NCBI GenBank assembly: GCA_049602155.1
Contig: JBMYRH010000038.1
Coordinates: 1-50,024, forward strand
Direction: 5' to 3'
Length of the DNA: 50,024 nt
From: JBMYRH01 sp049602155
Lineage (GTDB): Bacteria; Myxococcota_A; UBA9042; PHBI01; JBMYRH01
The notes beneath the pieces are model-generated. The model was not told where the DNA came from. It made no database searches and worked only from the letters and a program-made list of their open reading frames with translations. Numbering within the stretch: position 1 is the first letter of the stretch; the number at the start of each line of letters is the position of its first letter. Shown here piece after piece: positions 1 through 9,236 of this stretch. The position numbers and the translations under genes are program-made.

Positions 1-1823
1 ATGGGCTTGGTTTTGCAGAAGCCCGCTCCCACACACCCGCCGAAGCAGTACTCGTCAAGGGCGCAGCCCGTCCCTGCACCCCAGATGGTCGCCTCGACGC
101 TGCAGGTGAGCGTCGCCTGCGGACAGGAGCCCAAGCCCACTGCGAACTGACCCGCTTGGGCTGCGTGACAGGCGCTTCCGTAGGTGTTGCCGTCGCAGGC
201 GCAGACTGAGTCGCTCCCGGGCGGGCAGCTCTCTGGCTTCGGGGTGCAGATCCCAGGCAACCCGACGCCACAACCCTCAGGGCGGCAATAGTCGCTCGGA
301 GCGCAGTCCATCTCTCCACCCACGACGCAATCGGCGCCCGCGGCGAGCTCCACGGGGGTGGCCTCTGTCAGGGCGTCGAACTCCAACATGGCCGCGCCGG
401 CTTTAATGTCCTCCTCGCGGTGCTGTAGCTTTGTCGCGAGGTGATTCATGCTCATCCCGAAGTGCCAGTGCTTCGCGCTGCAGAAGACGTCGCAGTACGA
501 TGGTGTCCAAAGGATGCTCGGCGCGATCCCCAGGACGGCGGGGAACCCGAGGGAGCCATCGCTCCCGATGTTGGAGAAGAGGAGGCTGGCGATCTCGACG
601 AGCTTGTCCTCCGGCACCAGATCATGGATGGCGTCTATAAGGACGACCTGGTGGATGCCCTTGAGCGTGCACTCGACCCCATAGCAGTCGACCAACTCGA
701 CCCCGCCAAATGGCTGCCACCATGCGTCGAGTGCAGCGACTACGGCCGATACGTCGAACTCGAGGTCCAGGTAGCCGGTCAGGACGAGGTCAAACACGAG
801 CTCGCTGTCCCAGACCCCCTGAACGTTGATCACGTCACTGTCGTAGAGCGAGGCTTTCACAGTCGCAACTAGGTCGGTATCCACCGTGCCATCGTAGAGG
901 TCCATGGTGAGCAGGTACCGCGCCAGGCTGCCCTTGATGATCACTGGGTCGACGCCATCTGCGAGGTAGGTTGTCAGCTCGGCCTTGAAGGCGTTCGCTA
1001 CGTCGTGGAGCGCGCAGATGTCGACGCGGTCAGAGATGATCGTGCCGAGGACCAGGGACATGTAGGAGGACGTCGTCGGCTCGTCACGGACGGTCTGGAG
1101 GACTGCTTCGACGATGTCTGGTGACCAGTTCGTTGAGGCGAACTGAAACATCGAGCACAACGGTGTCGCGAAGAGCTGGTATCCGAAGGCTTGCCACATC
1201 CAGTCGTCCGTGCCGACAAGCCCCTCTACCGCCGCGATCTCTGCGTCGATGTGCGCATGGACTAAGCTCATATCGAGATAGTTCCCGAGCAGCTCGGGTT
1301 GCAGGGGGACGAGCACCGGCACGGCCACTGAGTCTAGGACCGAGTAGTCATTGTCGATCCACTGAGTGACACACTCTCCCGTCCAACTGTCGCGGCAGAG
1401 CGCCTCGTCGCAGACGCAGGCGCCGTCTTTCACGACCTCTGACGGGCCACAGGCGAGGTCACACTCCGGCCCGACACAGGGCCCCACCGCTGTATCCGCC
1501 TCGCTGTCGCTAGCGCCCTGAGTGTCATCGTTGGCTTCAGTCTCGCCGTCGGTGTTCGGCTCACCAGCGGGAACGGGGAGCGCATCGTCGTCCGCGGCAG
1601 GGGAGCCGTCGCCCGGGGAGCCGGCAGCATCACTTGTGAGCTCCTCGGTGACGGGGCGCGTGGCGGCGTCTGTGTCTGGCGGGCCTGGCACCCGGCCATC
1701 GCCCGTCGCTCGGGCGGTCGCGTCAGCCGTGGCCTCAGAGGCGGGAGCTGGTGCCTCGCAGGCTGCCCCAAGGAAGGTCAAGGCCAGCGAGGCGAGCAGC
1801 GTTGTCGAGCGACGTGACTTCAA
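1..1823 (-). CDS. Large lipoprotein with C-terminal Kazal-like module (3' end outside window)
   Basis: The reading frame stays open from a TTG at 1823 to the window edge (607 codons), so the C-terminus is missing. GGAGG lies 4 bp before the TTG; no in-frame ATG fits better. Residues 1-22 form a lipoprotein signal ending LGAAC, followed by a roughly 90-residue Ala/Asp/Glu/Thr linker and a short Cys cluster. A middle domain of about 350 residues has no family I recognise. Near the visible end, a Cys-rich stretch with CACDGNTYGSACHAAQAG is the signature of Kazal-type serine-protease-inhibitor modules, followed by further Cys pairs. I infer a surface-anchored outer-membrane lipoprotein. Two secreted metallopeptidases lie just downstream in the window, but inhibition of either is untested. 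Function otherwise unknown. Confidence 0.8.
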   Translation of the reverse strand, partial: MKSRRSTTLLASLALTFLGAACEAPAPASEATADATARATGDGRVPGPPDTDAATRPVTEELTSDAAGSPGDGSPAADDDALPVPAGEPNTDGETEANDDTQGASDSEADTAVGPCVGPECDLACGPSEVVKDGACVCDEALCRDSWTGECVTQWIDNDYSVLDSVAVPVLVPLQPELLGNYLDMSLVHAHIDAEIAAVEGLVGTDDWMWQAFGYQLFATPLCSMFQFASTNWSPDIVEAVLQTVRDEPTTSSYMSLVLGTIISDRVDICALHDVANAFKAELTTYLADGVDPVIIKGSLARYLLTMDLYDGTVDTDLVATVKASLYDSDVINVQGVWDSELVFDLVLTGYLDLEFDVSAVVAALDAWWQPFGGVELVDCYGVECTLKGIHQVVLIDAIHDLVPEDKLVEIASLLFSNIGSDGSLGFPAVLGIAPSILWTPSYCDVFCSAKHWHFGMSMNHLATKLQHREEDIKAGAAMLEFDALTEATPVELAAGADCVVGGEMDCAPSDYCRPEGCGVGLPGICTPKPESCPPGSDSVCACDGNTYGSACHAAQAGQFAVGLGSCPQATLTCSVEATIWGAGTGCALDEYCFGGCVGAGFCKTKP

Positions 1824-2122
1824 TGCGCCTCCGAGGTGAGCCGTTGAATGAGCACACCATAGGGATGTCGTTAGGCTGCTCTCGACAGACTTCACCGTCG
1901 TGTCGAGACGCCGCGTATCGTTGAGTTCTCGCCAGGTGCACATTATTCCCGCCACACCCTGTGAAGAGTGGCGGAGACAGGCTTGAATGCTAGACGGCGG
2001 GGCTCCTCAATAATGGAACTTTCAGGAGCGGCTCACGCCGAGGCTGCAAATCGCTGCTGTCGTTGCTCGGGCGCGGTGTGATTTTCACGCCGCCTTCAAC
2101 CGCTGCTATTCAAGGACCCGCC

Positions 2123-2875
2123 ATGCCCGCTCACGTTTCCGACCCGCGCTCGCTTTGACCTTCGTCTTCGCCCGCGCTCGGGGTTGGTCGGACTCTGAAG
2201 GCAGGAGCGTGGTCGTGACGGACGTGGAGGTGGGCGAAGGGGAGATGCTGGTCTCCGGGGAGGTCTACGCCGACAACTCCTTCGAGCTTTAAGTTAACGG
2301 TGTGCAGCCGGCCGTCGAACCCATCACTTCCACACCGCATCAAGCGGTGGCTGTTGGCTTTACAGTGCCAGGAAAGGGGCCGCGTACCTACGCCGTCTTG
2401 GCGGGCGACTTTGGGACGGACTCTGGCTACGAATACACGGACACCCCGAAGCTCGGAGATGGTGGCGTCATTATCTCCCTCTCAGACGGGACCGTGAGTA
2501 GCAGCGCTTGGAAGGGCCTGACGGTCCGCTATGGACCGACGGAGGCCTCGGAGTCAGCGGGGTGCAGCGGGGCAAGTTTGGAGGCCTGTGAGGTCGAAGA
2601 GGCGGTGATCCCAGCGGACTAGACCTCCCCCGGTTATGCCGGCTCGGGGTGGAATGACGCGGCGGAATACGCGACTGACGCCGTCGGTTGAGGGCGCCGC
2701 ATGTTGCACGATGACAGACCCCTGCACGAGTGAAGACGCTGCGCCCTTTTGCATGACGACGGATGAGACTCAGTGCCTTCAGCCCGAGGCGCTGCCGTGG
2801 TTTGATGCGTCCTTCATCTGGGGGCCTGAGTTGGAGCGCGTGAACACCGTGAACTGCCACCTCACCGTGCCGTAA
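2123..2875 (+). pseudogene. Decayed gene for an exported protein
   Basis: A protein-like reading can be followed across several disruptions. An ATG at 2123 opens in one frame. One base-shift later the text reads like a signal peptide (SRFRPALALTFVFA) and continues as a plausible domain until an in-frame TAA at 2290-2292 (in the context NSFEL-stop-VNGVQPAV). The same frame then runs on for 110 codons to a TAG at 2620-2622 and on again to a TGA at 2689-2691. The C-terminal part continues in another frame, with Cys-containing text ending at 2875. At least three nonsense changes and two frameshifts argue for a dead gene rather than a sequencing slip. Family not recognised; the original product was probably a secreted or lipid-anchored protein of about 240 residues. 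Confidence 0.6.
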
Positions 2876-2909
2876 CCAAGGGGCAGGGGGCGACGGTGTC
2901 GTGGCGTGT

Positions 2910-4964
2910 CTACCAGATCTTGACGCGCTCCGACTTCGGCAAGAAGAGCGCGTCGCCCTCCTTGACCCCGAATGCTTCGATGAACTCGGGGAGGTTTCGT
3001 ATTGGCCCGTTGGCCCGGAACTCGCTTGGGGCGTGCGGGTCGACGACAAGGCGCCGTCGAAGCTCCTCATCTCGGTATTTCCGTGCCCAGACTTGGGCCC
3101 AGCCCAGGAAGAAGCGCTGTACGCCAGAGAAGCCGTCTAGTTCTGGTGACTCGCGGCCTGCGAGGGAGCGTCGCCACGCGCGTACAGCGATGGTCAGACC
3201 ACCGAGGTCGCCGATGTTCTCTCCCAGCGTGAACTCACCGTTGAGGTGTTGGTTGTCGAGGACGGTGTAGGCGGCTGCTTGGTCGACGAGGCGCGACGTC
3301 CTCGCGGTGAACTCCTTGAGATCTTGCTCTGTCCACCAGTTTTGGAGCACGCCGTCACCGTCGCTTTTGGCCCCCTGATCGTCAAAGCCGTGACCCATCT
3401 CGTGCCCGATGACGGCCCCGATGGCGCCGTAGTTGACCGCTTCATCCGCCTCTAGGTTGAAGAAGGGGGGCTGGAGGATCGCAGCAGGGAACACGATCTC
3501 GTTCATGGGTGGGTTGTAGTAGGCGTTGACCGTTTGCGGGTTCATGAACCACTCGTCTCGGTCGACGGGGCCGCCGAGTCGGGTAACGTCTTGCCCCCAG
3601 TCCCATGCAGCGTAGGCGAGGTGGTTGTCGACCAAGGTCTCAGCCTTGATGTCCAAGCCAGAGTAGTCTTTCCAGGTGTCGGGGTAGCCGATCTTGGGGC
3701 GGAACTTGGCCAGCTTATCTAGGGCCTTGGCGCGTGTGTCGTCGCCGAGCCACTCAAGCTCTCGAAGGGCCTCGCCGTAGGCGGCGCGGAGCTGCTCGAC
3801 CATCGCGACCATGCGCTCTTTGGCCTCGGGCTTGAAGTGCCGCGCCACGTAGAGTTGGCCGACAGCCTCGCCGAGGAGTCGGTTGACCGTGCCCACGGCG
3901 CGCTCCCATCGGGGTTTCTGCTGCGGGGTGCCTGCGAGGGTGCGGCCGTAGAAATCGAAGCTCTCCTCGTCGAGCGCGGAGTGCATCCAGCCGGCCAGCC
4001 CGTGGACAACTTTCCACTGTGCATAGCGCTGCCAAGTCCCTAACGGCGTGCGCTTGAAGACCGCCTCAAAGCCGTCGAAGTAGCTCGGCTCACCGACGAT
4101 AAAGTCGTCTTGATCCCCGAGCCCTGTCTCGTCCAAGAACGCGGCCCAGTTGAAGCCGCCGGTGCGGGCTTCGAGCTCGGCCCGTGTGGTGGGGTTGTAG
4201 CGTCTCTCTCGGTCTCGCCGTTGAACACGCGTCCAGCTGACTTTCGCGAGCTCTCGCTCGAGCTCAAAGATGGCCTTGGCGTCCTCCTGGGCGCGCGCCT
4301 CATCCGTGACCAAGCCGCTCAGCAGGAGCATTTTGGCGACATGAGCGCGGTACTTCTCTCGGATCGTCTCCTCGCGCTCGCCGTCCTTTAGGTAATAGTC
4401 CCGGTCGGGCAGGCTCAGGCCGGCCTGCGTCACGTGAGAGACGTACCGTCGAGGGTTCTTGGCGTCGTAGGAGACATAGACGCCGACAGGTCCCCATATC
4501 CCGAGCCCTCGGAGTCGACCGAAGAAGCGCGCGAGCGCCTCCTTGTTGACCAAAGGGTTGAGGTACGGCTCGAGTGGTTGATTGCCCAAGGCTTCAAGCG
4601 CCTCGACGTTCATGACGCTCGCGTAGAGATCGGCGATCTTTTGCTCGTGGCTCCCCGCGGCGCCGCGCGCTGCCGCGGTCTCCTCGATGATGGCGCGCAC
4701 GTCCACGCGTGCTTTGTCCGCGAGGGCGGTGAAGGAGCCATAATTCGATTTGTCGGCAGGGATGTCAGTGGTCCTCATCCAGGCGCCGTTCGCGAAGCCG
4801 TAGAGATCGTCCTGTGGTCGGATGGTGTGGTCCATATGCGAGAGGCTCAGGCCTGAGCTAAGCGTTGCCACTGCACCTGGTGCGGCATCCTTGGTCACTT
4901 GGGGCGCCGCGCAACCGAACGCTACGAGCGAGAAGAGCAGGGTCGTATGGCGAAGGACGGTCAT
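2910..4964 (-). CDS. M13-family zinc metallopeptidase (neprilysin/PepO-like) lipoprotein
   Basis: A 684-aa protein with the full M13 layout. The N-terminal lipoprotein signal ends LVAFGC. The N-terminal M13 domain begins around RPQDDLYGFANGAWM. The catalytic domain carries the zinc motif HEMGH at residues 521-525, and the third zinc ligand is Glu582 in GENIGDLGG. NAYYNPPMNEIVFPA just before the HExxH is also diagnostic. Members cleave peptides shorter than about 40 residues; the lipobox places this one in the envelope. I chose the ATG at 4964 over the upstream start at 4997 because AGGAGAGG precedes it at good spacing and the signal peptide then starts directly. It is monocistronic, with a decayed gene downstream. 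Confidence 0.93.
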   Translation of the reverse strand: MTVLRHTTLLFSLVAFGCAAPQVTKDAAPGAVATLSSGLSLSHMDHTIRPQDDLYGFANGAWMRTTDIPADKSNYGSFTALADKARVDVRAIIEETAAARGAAGSHEQKIADLYASVMNVEALEALGNQPLEPYLNPLVNKEALARFFGRLRGLGIWGPVGVYVSYDAKNPRRYVSHVTQAGLSLPDRDYYLKDGEREETIREKYRAHVAKMLLLSGLVTDEARAQEDAKAIFELERELAKVSWTRVQRRDRERRYNPTTRAELEARTGGFNWAAFLDETGLGDQDDFIVGEPSYFDGFEAVFKRTPLGTWQRYAQWKVVHGLAGWMHSALDEESFDFYGRTLAGTPQQKPRWERAVGTVNRLLGEAVGQLYVARHFKPEAKERMVAMVEQLRAAYGEALRELEWLGDDTRAKALDKLAKFRPKIGYPDTWKDYSGLDIKAETLVDNHLAYAAWDWGQDVTRLGGPVDRDEWFMNPQTVNAYYNPPMNEIVFPAAILQPPFFNLEADEAVNYGAIGAVIGHEMGHGFDDQGAKSDGDGVLQNWWTEQDLKEFTARTSRLVDQAAAYTVLDNQHLNGEFTLGENIGDLGGLTIAVRAWRRSLAGRESPELDGFSGVQRFFLGWAQVWARKYRDEELRRRLVVDPHAPSEFRANGPIRNLPEFIEAFGVKEGDALFLPKSERVKIW

Positions 4965-5356
4965 GATGCCTCTCCTGGGGACACGGCCATGGAGCACGAT
5001 GGAGCTGGTTACCTACTACGCCGCGGCGAGGCGTGTCACGTCTATCGCACGTCGAGTGCGACCGAAGTGGGGACCAGCTCTAGCCATTGAGGGCTCGATG
5101 CTTGGGGGCGCCCGCTCATCGGCGTCTCCCGGGGTGATGGGCTGATGGCGAGGGCAAAGGCGCAATCACGGGTGTGTAAAAGACCCTAGGCCCCGTGGGC
5201 CATACGACGACGCGTTGGAGAGCCTCAAGCATCGCACAGTGCACTGCATTGCCAGTCTCTCGTGCACCGATGGCCGCAGCCCTCGTCGAAGGTGCTGTGT
5301 CCTGGCGCTCTGGGAGGCTAGACTCGACATGTGGGAGGCGGCTGTAAGGAGCGCTG
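4965..5356. other. Intergenic region between divergent peptidase genes
   Basis: These 392 bp separate the leftward M13 gene from the rightward M61-like gene. They should hold both promoters, but I see no convincing -35/-10 pair. The only structure I noted is a short GGCCC-CGT-GGGCC hairpin at 5189-5201, without a T-tract. No coding text with family-like features. Confidence 0.4.
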
Positions 5357-6877
5357 TTGTCCAGGTCGTGCGTCAGCGCTGTTCTCATCATCGCCCTCAT
5401 GGGCTTACTCTCGGCTTGCGCGGCCGCCCAGCCTGTCGTCCCCGATGTGACGCCTGCGGCGGCGCCGTCTGTTGGCCCCCCTCGGCAAACTGAGCGGCTG
5501 TCGTATCGGCTCACCTTCGCAACAGAGGGAGGGCGACCGACCCGGCTACAAGCCCGAGTGTGCTTCCCCGATCATGTCCCCACGACGCTCATCCCTGGGC
5601 TGCCGCGTGCGGGGCGCTACCTCGTAGGCGCGTTCCGCACGCACGACGGTGGTGCGCTCCCGCAGGATTCTCGAACCGGGGCAGTCACGCTAAGAGGGGT
5701 GTCGACAGGTCAGTGTGTGCGCTTGGAGGTTAACCTCGCAGACCTCGCTGCCCAGGAACTCGGAGGCGCGACGCTGCTCGCTGAAGGCTCCCTCACGACG
5801 ACGGCCGGGCTGTGGCTTTGGCGACCGCAGATGCTCGCCCCTGGGATCAAGGCGACTGCCCGTGTCGTACTGCCTTCCGGTGTCGCCTTCTCGGCCCCGT
5901 GGCCACAGGAAGCCAACGGGGAGTACAACCTTGATGTCACCGCATTTCAGCTCCCGAGTCGCGTGGTGGTCGGTCGGTTTACAGCGCTGACCGTCCCGGC
6001 AGCCCCCGGGCAACCCAGGTTCGACGTGGCGGTCCTTCACGGTTCACGGCGCGCCACAGATGCGGGCGTCATTCGGTGGATTGAGGCGGCTGCCCGCGCT
6101 CAGTTGCACGTGTTTCGAGGGTTCGCTGTCGAGAAGGTGCAGGTCGTGGTCGCCCCTGTGCCAGGCTTCGGTGTGGACCCGGTGTCCTTCGGGATGGCCT
6201 TTAGAGGGGGGGGCGCGGGGGTCGTGTTGCTCCTCGGGAGCCGAGCGGATGACGCGGTGCTGCCGGGGGAGTGGGTCGCCGTCCATGAGCTCTTCCATGT
6301 CGGGATGCCACGGTTGCTCGGGCGGGCCGCCTGGCTCTTCGAGGGCGTCACGCAGTATTACACGGAGGTCCTCCGGGGCCGGGCTGGTTTTCTGTCCCCG
6401 AGGGAGGCCTGGCAGCGCCTCGTCTCGGGCTTTGGTCGTGGTCGCCTTGGCGTGAGCACACAGACGCTCGCTGAGGCCTCGGCGACGATGCACCAGACGG
6501 GGGCCTACCAACGTGTTTACTGGGGTGGGGCAGCCATCGCTCTGCAGTGGGATGTGGCGCTGCGCCGCGCCTCTGAAGGTGCGTTGACCCTGGACGATGC
6601 GATGGAGGCCTTACGCGAGTGCTGCGCACGCGACCGCCGGGCCTGGACCGCTGAAGAGCTCATCGTGTGGCTTGAGCGATGGTGGGGTGGCGCTCCTTTG
6701 TTTCGGCCTATCGCTCAGCCACAGCTCCAGAGCGCTGCCTTCCCTGAGCTCTCATCTCTTTGGGAGAAGCTTGGGATCCGTGTTCAGGGCGGGAGGGTCT
6801 CTTGGAGAGCCGGGGGGGAAGAGTGGGTTCGAGACGCGATCATGGCGCCTCAGCGCGCTCCACGCGCAGCTCCGTGA
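5357..6877 (+). CDS. M61-like (glycyl aminopeptidase family) lipoprotein peptidase
   Basis: A 506-aa protein. Start TTG at 5357 is supported by AAGGAG five bases upstream and by an immediate lipoprotein signal ending LLSAC. Residues 45-230 look like the beta-rich N-terminal domain of M61 enzymes. The catalytic region has HELFH at 310-314 (zinc ligands His310 and His314, catalytic Glu311) and FEGVTQYY with the likely third ligand Glu329. M61 enzymes are zinc aminopeptidases, often with a C-terminal PDZ domain; I see no clear PDZ here, and the C-terminal 100 residues are poorly typed. Predicted to act in the cell envelope. The HExxH plus EGxTxYY pattern is shared with M1-related peptidases, so the clan is more certain than the family. 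Confidence 0.82.
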   Translation: MSRSCVSAVLIIALMGLLSACAAAQPVVPDVTPAAAPSVGPPRQTERLSYRLTFATEGGRPTRLQARVCFPDHVPTTLIPGLPRAGRYLVGAFRTHDGGALPQDSRTGAVTLRGVSTGQCVRLEVNLADLAAQELGGATLLAEGSLTTTAGLWLWRPQMLAPGIKATARVVLPSGVAFSAPWPQEANGEYNLDVTAFQLPSRVVVGRFTALTVPAAPGQPRFDVAVLHGSRRATDAGVIRWIEAAARAQLHVFRGFAVEKVQVVVAPVPGFGVDPVSFGMAFRGGGAGVVLLLGSRADDAVLPGEWVAVHELFHVGMPRLLGRAAWLFEGVTQYYTEVLRGRAGFLSPREAWQRLVSGFGRGRLGVSTQTLAEASATMHQTGAYQRVYWGGAAIALQWDVALRRASEGALTLDDAMEALRECCARDRRAWTAEELIVWLERWWGGAPLFRPIAQPQLQSAAFPELSSLWEKLGIRVQGGRVSWRAGGEEWVRDAIMAPQRAPRAAP

Positions 6878-6923
6878 GGGTGGCCGATGGGGGAGACCCA
6901 ATGAGGGGGGCTCTCAGGGGACT

Positions 6924-6971
6924 TTGGGCAATCTTAGAGTTCATGTTGACTTTGTTCATCTGCTGAACAAA
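6924..6971 (+). promoter_or_regulatory. Orphan ROK-type operator with weak promoter-like elements
   Basis: A perfect 8-5-8 dyad TTTGTTCA-N5-TGAACAAA occupies 6951-6971, the best match in the window to the sites around the glucan locus more than 22 kb away. The ten bases before it (TCATGTTGAC, 6941-6950) are identical to those beside the site at 49378. Upstream are TTGGGC (6924-6929) and, 17 bp on, TGACTT (6947-6952), a poor promoter. The dyad centre falls on a CTG codon followed by CTG AAC AAA, as in the ATPase gene start at 33350, but this frame stops after 28 codons (7043). The next intact gene starts at 7238. The rest of 6878-7237 shows no gene I can support. Confidence 0.6.
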
Positions 6972-7237
6972 CCTGTCCTCCGGAGCTGGGTTGTGGGGTG
7001 TGTGCGGGTCGTTACATGTCCCCTTCAGCTTCGAGCAGGGTGAGGAGCTTTGCTTCGCAGGTGACTGCGTCGTCCGCTTTTCTCTGTGTGACTGAGGCCG
7101 CAGTGCTCCATTACGCTGCGGTTTCCTCGGCGCCGCGGTGTTCCCTACATCGCGGTGTTTCGTCATGCCTGCGGCCAAGGCGAGGTGCTCGGGGACTTGT
7201 AGTAGCGACGCGGCTGCCATCCGATTAAGCTCACCTT

Positions 7238-9151
7238 GTGAGTGTTGTCATCATCCACCGCGCGCTGCGCGTCGCATGCACTGGGCCCTGGGCAGGGTTT
7301 ACTGGTGTGCTGTGTCTTGTGATCACCGGTTGCTCGTCGATCCCTGTGGAGACAGCCGGCCCGGATGTGGAGGTGGTGCGGGGGGGAGGAGACGCGCCAT
7401 TGGCAGATGCCTATGATGTCACGCCGACGAGGCCCCTGGGGTCTGATAGCCTCGAGCCCATGACGCCGGAGGCCGACACGTCGGCTGAGGAGGTCCATCA
7501 ACTCGATACAGGGCAGGGGAGCGGTGATGTCGACGCCGTCGCGGCCGAGACTGAGGCCTCTCCGTGGAGTGATGTGGAGGATGCCCTTGGTGCTCACGGC
7601 GACATAGAAGAGGTCGGGCCTGATGCCGATGCGCTGCCGGACACCGGGGTCGACTCTGAGTCGCCCTCAGACGCTGATTCGGATGCGTTGGCAGATGCGG
7701 GTGATGCGATCGCGGTCACAAGCGATGCCGACACGGTGACCTCGGGTGAGCCGGACGTTGTGACGCCGCCGGTCGAGCCACCGGATTATGAGGGGACCTG
7801 CTGTGCAGTGAACGGATCACAAGGCTGCGATGATCCAGACTGCGCGGAGGCGATTTGCGGGCATGACGCCTATTGCTGTTCGGTGACCTGGGACGTGACC
7901 TGTGCGCTGTGCGCGATGGGTAAATCTCTCGACGGTGGCTGCGCTGGGCTCGAGTCGGCGTGCTTGTGCGATGTGGACGCCGCAGAGCCTTGCTGTGAGT
8001 CACACGCCGCGCCGCTTTGTGACTCACCTTATTGCGTGGCCGCGGTGTGCGCTTTGGACACCTATTGCTGCGACACGTCGTGGGACACGTATTGCGTCCA
8101 GTGTGCCCAAGGCGAGGCGACCTACGCCGGCACCAGTTGCCTGAACGTCGATGACTCCTGTGGCTGTGAGCCACCTCCAGTTGAGCCCGAGGAGCCTGAG
8201 GAGCCGACACACTTTGAGTTGGCCGAGGCGTGGGCGCCGGTTTGGTACCACGACACTGACGACACATCCTACGCATCGGACTACATCACGGCCTTTGATT
8301 TCGATGGCGACACGGTCTCCAACAACAACTGGGAGAACCTGTTTACGGCTTCAGCCGACCTTGGCGCAGTGGTCTACTGGTCAGTGGTTGAGACCGTGAC
8401 ACATTGGTACATCCTCTACACCGACTTTCACCCGCGAGATTGGACCGAGAATTGTGATCCACTCCTGCCGTTCTTGGAGCCATGTCACGAAAACGACATG
8501 GAGGGGGCGATGGTCATGGTGAAAAAGGATGACAGCGCGTGGGGTGAGTTCGTGCTGCTTGTCACCGAGGCACACAACATCCTCCACATCTTCACCAATG
8601 ACCCGGCGATTACGGCGAAAGAGAGCAACCACTTAGAAGATGTGGGGGTGAGCTTTGAGGGAGAGCGGCACCCCAAGCTGTACGTCGAGTCCAAGGGGCA
8701 TGGCGTGTGTGCGCTCGACTTTGATGGGCCTGATCATTGCCAACACCCGGTTGGGCCGGGGGTCAACCCCTTCCCTGGGGGGGACGGCATTGTCTATCGA
8801 TACAAGGGGCAAGCGGAGGTCCCAACGAGCGGCAATGACCAAGACGTGGGCTACGCGCTAGTGTCCTTTTACGACACGATTTGGCAGCAGCGTGACAGCG
8901 TCTGCGACGGGGCGTGCACCTTTGATGGCACGTTTAGCTATCAAGGGACGTCGCTCGCGAAGGCCTTTGACGGCGACACTTGGGGCGAGGACAAGGCCAA
9001 CCCGCCCTGGGCCTGGGATGATCCCGATGACGGTCCAGTCTACCGAGGGGACTTCTTTTTCCGGCCCGCCTCTACGGTGAAGATTTGGCTCAACATCCCG
9101 GGGTGGACGTCGACGAGCTACAGCCACAACCTCTTCTTAGACGAGCTCTAA
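7238..9151 (+). CDS. Cys-rich lipoprotein with C-terminal Vps62-like domain
   Basis: A 637-aa protein with a GTG start and no strong ribosome-binding site. The signal peptide ends VITGC (lipobox). Residues 30-175 form an Asp/Glu/Ala linker. Two Cys-rich modules follow (about 187-300), each with the pattern CC-x(n)-GCxDPxC...YCC...WDxxCxxCA seen in Planctomycetes and Myxococcota surface proteins. The C-terminal 330 residues start FELAEAWAPVWYHDTDD and contain WYILYTDFHPRDW, GAMVMVKKDD and ESKGHG. This resembles the Vps62/DUF946-type beta domain of bacterial and fungal proteins with no known enzymatic activity; that match is from memory. Predicted outer-membrane or surface lipoprotein. An orphan ROK-type operator lies 267 bp upstream, but control by it is unproven. 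Confidence 0.75.
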   Translation: MSVVIIHRALRVACTGPWAGFTGVLCLVITGCSSIPVETAGPDVEVVRGGGDAPLADAYDVTPTRPLGSDSLEPMTPEADTSAEEVHQLDTGQGSGDVDAVAAETEASPWSDVEDALGAHGDIEEVGPDADALPDTGVDSESPSDADSDALADAGDAIAVTSDADTVTSGEPDVVTPPVEPPDYEGTCCAVNGSQGCDDPDCAEAICGHDAYCCSVTWDVTCALCAMGKSLDGGCAGLESACLCDVDAAEPCCESHAAPLCDSPYCVAAVCALDTYCCDTSWDTYCVQCAQGEATYAGTSCLNVDDSCGCEPPPVEPEEPEEPTHFELAEAWAPVWYHDTDDTSYASDYITAFDFDGDTVSNNNWENLFTASADLGAVVYWSVVETVTHWYILYTDFHPRDWTENCDPLLPFLEPCHENDMEGAMVMVKKDDSAWGEFVLLVTEAHNILHIFTNDPAITAKESNHLEDVGVSFEGERHPKLYVESKGHGVCALDFDGPDHCQHPVGPGVNPFPGGDGIVYRYKGQAEVPTSGNDQDVGYALVSFYDTIWQQRDSVCDGACTFDGTFSYQGTSLAKAFDGDTWGEDKANPPWAWDDPDDGPVYRGDFFFRPASTVKIWLNIPGWTSTSYSHNLFLDEL

Positions 9152-9236
9152 CAGTCTGCCATTGAACCGTTGAGCGCGTGCGGTGAGGTCGTGGAGTGGT
9201 CTGGACGAGCTGCCACCCAGTGTGTCGCGTCGGCGC

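Noticed and set aside
441..872. 143-codon plus-strand frame at the left edge
   Set aside because: Antisense to the lipoprotein whose frame is continuous from 1823 to the window edge.
5189..5201. GGCCC-CGT-GGGCC hairpin as terminator
   Set aside because: Short stem, no T-run, and no gene ends there on either strand.
9152..9236. Terminator between the convergent 7238 and 9237 genes
   Set aside because: No stable stem with T-tract is visible in the 85 bp.
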